Part shown: positions 57,291 to 64,000 of the stretch, piece by piece
Layout: each line of letters begins with the position of its first letter
Position numbering within the stretch: position 1 is the first letter of the stretch
Assembly: GCF_021018805.1 (NCBI RefSeq)
Contig: NC_086247.1
Span: 5,897,230-5,961,229, forward strand
Direction of reading: 5' to 3'
Source of the DNA: Prinia subflava
Taxonomy: Eukaryota > Chordata > Aves > Passeriformes > Cisticolidae
Length of the DNA stretch: 64,000 nt
The notes under the pieces: model-generated
The model's database searches: none
Told to the model about the DNA's origin: nothing
The model's input: only the letters and a program-made list of their open reading frames with translations
Position numbers and translations under genes: made by a program

Positions 57291-60200
57291 GTACTTTTAT
57301 TTCTTAAAATGTATGTTGTTTTTTATTTTTATGTTTAGAAATGTTTCCTCATTCTTGTTGCTCCAGAGAAACAAAATCCATGAGTAATATTAGAACAGTT
57401 AGAGTTCTGCTGCTGAAAGTCTCTACAATTAATTATTTCCCCTCTCAGCAGCATTAACATTAACACATTGAATATGTTATGACAAAGCCTGTCATCTCAA
57501 GAGTCATCTAGAATGCAGCTCTGTCATCTGGTTTGTCATTGACAGATTTCTTGATAAGGCTTTCCTTGTCAGAGTTTGAACCTCTTTGGATGACCTACCT
57601 GTCAAAGCTCTTTTGCTTGTTGTGTTTTAATAGAGAGAAATAGACATTTCCAGGAACCATTCAGGAACCTGTGCTAGAAACAAGAGCCTCAGGAGATGGG
57701 AATCTCAGCCTGAAAATGCCTATTTTTCTACTGCTTGCAATAAAGGATCTGTGACTCCGGCACAGATGTCTGTAGTGAGGTAGATGTCTAAATGTAGGAA
57801 ATATGAATCCTATTCTCTTTGTTCTGGACAATCATTTCACATGATTTCCCTGACTGATATTTGTTCTGAGCCATGTTATTCAGCTCCAGGCTTTGATGAC
57901 TCTAAAGGATCATTATCAGAATGAGGCAGGAGCAGGGCTCCACAGTCCTTAGAAACCCAAGGACTGCCAAGGTTGCAAATTTGCTGACAATCTGCAGACT
58001 TAGCCCTGAGTGTTAAGAGCATCCTCAAGGTGAGTGTCTCCATGTGAATAGGATAGAAGCTGAGGATGTGCAAGAAGTATTGAATACAAGGGAATAATAA
58101 GAAGAAGTAAAAATTAAATGGCAGCATGAGAAAGTTTTTGTGAATAACCTTCTTGCTTTTACTGCTTTATTTCACCTGCAGGAGGAATATGGATTTGGTG
58201 GGGAGCCAGCTGTATATATTTGAGACAAATTCTCACTTCCTATGTTCCTGTCAACCTTCTGTCTGACCCACAGGAAGCTTTCAGGGATCTGCTGTGCCAT
58301 TGTTGGTGAGAGTTAGGAAACTATATCTGCAGCAGAATAGGCAGAATGAAAGTCTTTAGGAAAAGCATGAAAGCTCTCACCTTTCTATGGAGAAATGTTC
58401 TAAGGTGGCCTTTGCAGCCTATGTTTGACTTAAACTTTGAAAAAATCAGCTATGAGATTTCTCTCTGATGTTTGTCTGCTTGTGAAATTTGTTTTTCAGG
58501 TAACACCAGCTCACTGAAGGTACTCCCTATCCATCTCTATAGATCTCTATCTAAGGGCAGCAAACATTTTTGTAAAACAAAAGGGTTTGCTTTTCAGATT
58601 TGCTAATTCAGCATAAGGTGGTGTCTTCCAGTGAATCACAAAATATTGTCTAGAATTACAATACATCACCCACATTCTCCTCATGAGTCATATTAGATGA
58701 GTGAAACATCTTTTAATCTCTAGAATCTCCCCAGTTATCCCTACCTGTTCAGCAGCAGTCCAGTTCTCAGGAATAAGCAACAGAAAATATCTCAGTAACT
58801 GCATTTCTTATTTCTGGTCAGGTTAAGGACATCAACAGATACAGCAATAGTTTAATCATAGCAGTTTTCTGCCATGGGGAATTGAAATAATTAAAAATAG
58901 CTAAAATAAATGAGTTTTTAAATTAAATAACTTTTAACTGAAGAGGAATTGGACAAAAAAAAAAGGCAGGAAATAAAAGGAACAAAAATACAACTAACTT
59001 TGATAGACTGACTGTAAAGTGTCCTTTTGATAGCTCTCAGGAGAAATTTAGTGACTGTCTACACTGAGAGGTGAAATCTGCTAGAGTATGACATGTACCT
59101 TATTTCCGCATTTTGCCATATTTTTTAATTTAGTGTGTCATAGATAATTGAAAAAACTTTTGCAGATTATAATTAATTCTCTTTAAGGATAGTCTAATCT
59201 AGTGCTCCATGGTCTAACAATTTTGTACATGGATAAATAGGAATAGTCCTAACATAGTCTTGTAAAAAAATCTAACTACATATCAGAAAAGAAAAAAAAA
59301 AAAAACACCTCACAGTAAGCAAATTAATGAATATCAAGTATGTTAAATATAATATTAAGTACCTTTATTTCTCCATTCAGATGAATATCATCTTGTATCT
59401 CTTCTCCTAGGGTCTAAAGGTATTTGTTGATTACCAGGGAAGACTGTTAGTGTTTGAAATTGCAATAACATTTCAACAACCCCCTGCAATCATGGCAGAA
59501 GTATGTTAACGAGATCCCTTCTCAGAGCTTTAAACCAGATGTAGACAAATGTTGAAGTTCTTTTGACATTTCTATCAGAAATGGGGCACTGCTGTTTCTG
59601 AACTGTCTTGGTCTAGCAAATGTCTTTAAGGAGTTGTAGAATGCTGAGGAAGAGGGCAGAGCACAAGATCTTTCCTCAGTTCTATAATCCTCTCATTGTC
59701 AGCCTCTGATTAGCTCCAGACTGACACAGTCTGCCTTGTTAATGCTTTTGGTTCCTGGGGAGTGATCTGCACTGACAAACGCTGAGGCACCGTAATTCTC
59801 CTTAGCTTAGTGCTCACACTGTCTTTGTCTTTGTGGGGAAATGTTCTTAGCAAAGCTTTCAAATCTGTTAGTCTTTTATTCAGTCAATTTTCTGAGATAC
59901 TTCTTTGACTTCATTGATTTTAAGGGGAGTAAATTTCTATTTCAAGTAAGTTTGGACATCCTCTACTATTCATAAAGAATTTCTGTACTCAGTACAGTCT
60001 TTGCAGACTTAAATGATCCTTAAAGTGTGGATTTGTGGATTTGTGTTTATATAGCAGAAGACATGGGCATTTTTCTTTAATAATACAAATCTCTGCTTTT
60101 TCAGCTGATGAGGAAGACCCAGAAAAGCAAAAATTACATATTGTTCAGGTGAGAAGGAATTGTTAAATTAAAAACTGCAAGCAATGGAAAACCAACTTAG

Positions 60201-63200
60201 ATTTCCTGGTGCCTTTAGGCTTTTCAGTTTTGCCGTTGTTGATTAACACATGATGATGTCGATTAATGAGGACAAATATGATGCAGGACCTTTTTAGAAA
60301 GGAATAGAAGATTTTGTTTTTTAATTATTATTATCCAGTGCATTCATATTGTATACTCCCATATCTCAAAAGAGATAACATCAAAAGCAATGTTACAAGG
60401 AGGGAAAAAAAATTAAAAATACCCTCAACTATACAGAAGAGTTACCTTTCAGAGAGTTCTGTAGATTTCAGTTTGGAAGAGGAAAATGGAAACTGAATGT
60501 TATGAAAAAAGTGCAGGCAGCATAATGTCACTGTGAGAACATGGAGCTGAACTGGGAACATGACAGGAAATCTGTTTCAAAGAGAAAATAATTAAACTGA
60601 GGAGCTCAATGTAAGACTCTGCAAAGGCCAAAAATAAAATCGAATTAAAGAATGATTAAGCATTCTCATGAAGAAAAAGTCCATGAAAGGCTGTTAAGCA
60701 CAAAGCAGTGCAGAAGCACTCCAGCTCCAGAGCCCCCTGTGACACAAAATGCCAGACAGCCGGACAGAAACATCATTCTCTTTTCCCCTTGCTCCTGTCC
60801 TGTTCTCAGTCTCTAGCTGGGTGCTACATCCTGCTGCCAGAGGTTAGGGTAGTGTCTTCAAATGGCTTTGCTAAGAGCATGGTCTGCCATGTCACTGATC
60901 AGCAGCACTGTGCTCCAAACAGCCATCCCCATGCCTGCTCCATTTAGGAATAAGGATTGAACTGGGCCATGTTTGGAACACCATGGATTTTGTCTATGTG
61001 AAAAATGGAGCATCACCTACTTGTTCTGAGATGCTGCCAGACAGGAACTTTCCCTCTTACTCAGTAGATGCCTTCTGAGAACTTGTGGTCCTGCACACGT
61101 GAAATCTGCCTCTCACTGACTCCCAGGCTGATGTGGAAAACCCAGACCTGAAACTACAGTCTGCAAGAGGAAACTCTGCTTCAGCATTCTCCCACACCCT
61201 CCATACAGGCTTACCCACAGATATCATTTTATAACCCGGTGGTCAAGCTGCTGATCATGCAGAGCTTGCTGGGTTTATTTTCAAGCATTGTATTTTAGTC
61301 AACAGCTGATTAAAGTTAAGTAAGTAATCATTAGTTTGAATGCAGGATAGAATCCCTTAGGAAAGGCTTGAATGTGTTGATTAAGATGCTCTGTTTGATT
61401 TGAATAGTCTTACAAGGAGGAGGATGCTCTGAATAACTCAGCTGGCTACTATCAGAAAGCTGTTCTGGCTCTGAAACCTGATAAGGGGATGCTTTTTGTT
61501 TTGATACTTGGATAACAAAAACTAGAAACTTCCTGGTACATATTTGATTAGTCTGAACATCCCTTTCATGTAATAAGAAGGTGAAATAATAAATGTCTGT
61601 TATTGTTATGAAAGAGATAATTACAGATATCTCTTAACTTCAGTTAAGATATGAATTGGTTCATAATAAATATTTGAAGAAGGAAAACTAATAATCATAC
61701 TAATTCTACTTTCTGGCAGCACAGAAAAACCTTCTCTACAGCTTTTACAGATTAAGTGAATTTGTTTCATCTCAGACTTCCCATTCATTCATTCATACCA
61801 GTAAAATTGGTGTATTTTCAATAGAGTTATTATTTACCTATTTACCTAGAATGCAAGTAAGATCCTGATAATACACTGTATTTCCAGAAATTGCCATTAA
61901 TATCTAGTGGCTCCTTAATTTTAATTTGATATTATAGTATCTTTAAAACAGAATATATATGCTTTTTCTTCATATGCTCTTTCACTTTAATTTAGGGCAT
62001 GGGGGAGGAAAAAATTAGTCTATAAAAAGGCATCCTGATCTAATTGTTTTTGTCCAGATCTACTATTAAAATTGACTATTGTGAACACTAGACATAATTA
62101 TGACTCTAATTAAAATTTTAAATAAATAAGCACTCTATATCAAAAGTCAAATTAAAATAATATGATTTTACTGAAGCAGGGCAAATACACAGTGCACTAA
62201 GTCTTATCATGAATTATACATGAGACTTTATGGATGACTTATCCTAATTTGAAGAACCCAAGAGAATAAATAAAAATACTGTAACTAAATTTTGTTGGGG
62301 GGAAAACAACATATTTCAGATTAGTGATCATTCTTTAACACTGAAGTTGGTACTTTGTAACTCTGTGGAGGAAAATGCCTCATGCTGAAAGCTGGTTTTG
62401 CCCCTTGCATGTTAAATAAACCTTGTTTTCTTCTCCTGCTTCTTGCCCTTATTTTCCTCTCTGTATGTTTATTCCCAACTCTTTGTAATTTGCTTTGAGG
62501 AAAAATCATTCTTTTTAATGACATTCTGAAATGCCATTGTAAAATGAGAAATAAAATGTTTAAAAGTAAGAATCCTGGAGATAACCACAGGAGACACGTA
62601 CAGATCTAAAAACTGTAGATCAAGCAAAGAAAAATATGCTGACAGTTGCTTCACTGATAGATATTTTGGCTTCAAAATGCAAGCCATCAAGGACCACATA
62701 TCCCAGATGCCAGCTTCCTTAGGTTAAGTTTGTACTTGTATTTTTTAGCTAAGTCTTCACATCTATTAGATACAAGGTCAAGAGCCCCACTTTTTCAAAG
62801 GTTTATTTGCTGACTCCCTACTTCAGAGATGACCAGGAACATAAATACTTGGAGTGTCCTTGTAAGAGTTCTCTCTTTCCCCCTCCTATTAAAAGGAGTG
62901 CTGGGTGTGGTCTCCCAAAAAAATGCTAAAGCCCCTTAATTTTTGAGGCATTTTAGCTTTTGTTGTTCTCATTTCCATCCTATCCAGGCTGGGTATTTCT
63001 GTGGTGCTCCAGCAGGAACGTGAACCCGGCAGCTGCACTGCAGACACTGGCAGCTCAAGCCATAGCTTGATTATTCATGGTCATGTGAAAGAGAACAAAG
63101 CTCAAGTTGTAGATTAAATGCTAACAGGAGAGGAAGTAAGTCTGACTATTTGAAGGGGAGCAGATAATGCAAAAATGGCAAATAAAGCAAAATACTTGCC

Positions 63201-63249
63201 ACTGAAGAGAACAGAATATTGGATACACAAAGGCCAGTGTAAGACTGGG

Positions 63250-64000
63250 TGTCCTGGTTGCTGGGGGAGGTGAATTTTTCCAGGGGGAGGTAAGCAGGCC
63301 AATAAGTGATCAGCTTTTCTGCTGGCACCTGGATTGGTCACTCAGAGGTTTGGACACGCCTCTGAGGACACAAAGAGTTAAAAGCAGGACTCCAGGGAGG
63401 TTCAGCCTCTTTTAGATTCTGGTTCAAGCAGAGAGAGGTCTCAGGCCTCCTTCTCCTGCCCAGCCACGAGGCTGGGTGGGGGAGGGGAAACACGTGGTCG
63501 GCTCAGGTAAGCCGGAGCCCCGGGGGGGAGAAGAGAATGGACAGGACTGGAACTGAGCTGCCCCGTCCAGGATGGAGGGGTGGAAAACTGTGGAAGTGCC
63601 TTCTGTGTGTGCTCACCCCCCTCCACCCCCAAACTCCGGGAGAAGGTGCCCAGCCACGTGGGAGTTGGGGAGCCTGAAAGTGCCTGAGCTTGCGCCCTGC
63701 TGGGAGATAGAAACTGTTAACCCTTGCTTGGCAGAAAGAAACTTTTCTTAGACATTGATTCTCATGACTGGTGGTTTCGGAGGAGAGAGGGAAGCGGCCT
63801 GGGACTGAGATGATAAAGCATGATTAGAAGGAACCCGATGGGCAAAGAATGAGAGGAGTAGCTTTCTGAGCTAGACTTTTCTTGCATAATGTCAGCCATG
63901 GACTGAACTTAAGTCTCTTTTGAACATAAACTGCATTTTGGGTAGATACAGCTGCCCCTGCTTTTGCTACAGTGACTGGCACTTGAAGAGTGGAGCGAGA
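63250..64000 (+). mobile_element. Probable ERV LTR/leader, truncated by the window end
   Basis: Starts with tgtcctggttgctgggggag, an opening I associate with avian ERVL-type LTRs (TGTCCTGGTT). It holds promoter-like elements: ccaat (63299-63303), an inverted CCAAT (attggt, 63333 on), a degenerate TATA (gttaaaa, about 63377) and two CACGTG E-boxes (about 63490 and 63656). A strong splice donor (caggtaag, about 63505) follows. GC content rises sharply at 63400-63700, unlike the flanks. No polyA signal or terminal CA with target duplication occurs before the end, so its right boundary and LTR status cannot be settled. Confidence 0.5.

Larger units (their letters stand above)
54121..63249. other. 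Unique AT-rich sequence with simple repeats; possible conserved non-coding blocks
   Basis: About 9 kb with no exon, RNA gene or transposon I can support. Simple repeats: A/C-rich 55508-55571, (GGACA)3 near 55954-55970, an AT-only tract 57206-57290, polyA about 59286-59305, (ATTC)n 61782-61796. Blocks at 57440-57640 and 59690-59830 look non-repetitive and balanced. Confidence 0.45.

Noticed and set aside
1..64000. Host tRNA, rRNA or microRNA genes
   Set aside because: No cloverleaf with A/B boxes, rRNA block or convincing long hairpin was recognised by eye. Short hairpins such as 41376-41391 are too small to call.

Overview
The window looks like bird genomic DNA, probably from a songbird. The evidence is many 5'-truncated CR1 LINE copies in both orientations with the avian CR1 3' end (ATTCTATG-type tails), avian-style endogenous retrovirus (ERV) LTRs, an overall AT-rich composition, and no SINE-rich or L1-like content. 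I found no host protein-coding exon, rRNA or tRNA that I could defend. The window therefore reads as intergenic or deep intronic sequence shaped by retroelements. Most open reading frames are short (60-100 codons) and look like chance or repeat shadows.

Layout from left to right. 1-28: tail of a plus-strand CR1. 2693-4230: a 1,538-bp solo LTR of a long-LTR ERV, flanked by a perfect 6-bp target duplication (GGTGAC). It carries a 51-bp tandem duplication in its U3 and a CpG-rich 135-bp tandem array between its TATA box and polyA signal. 8190-8316: short minus-strand ERVL-like fragment. 9770-25290: a CR1-rich stretch with five 0.3-0.75-kb copies in mixed orientation. 27015-27270: an older CR1. 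28473-32658: a young ERV of about 4.2 kb with two LTRs that differ by 7 substitutions and one 1-bp indel. It has a PBS, leader, gag-like ORF and PPT, but I see no pol or env. 33340-37620: four short CR1 pieces. 37621-53767: mostly unique AT-rich sequence with a weak old CR1 (41360-41480), a CR1 tail (45290-45415) and a probable LTR (about 47908-48325). 53768-54120: an old minus-strand CR1. 54121-63249: AT-rich, mostly unique sequence with simple repeats. From 63250: the left part of what appears to be another LTR/leader, running off the end.

The element at 28473-32658 is the most notable system. It has complete cis signals: TATA and polyA in each LTR, PBS, splice donor and polypurine tract. 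Its coding content is a matrix-like, proline-rich Gag fragment with a PTAP motif, followed by about 1.1 kb of very AT-rich sequence I cannot assign. That structure suggests a non-autonomous element mobilised in trans, or a recently deleted provirus. The solo LTR at 2693-4230 is the second: its promoter and polyA signals lie nearly 1 kb apart, implying an unusually long R region that contains the GC-rich array.

All family assignments are by recognition of sequence features without database searches. CR1 and LTR boundaries are approximate, except where target duplications or paired LTRs fix them.
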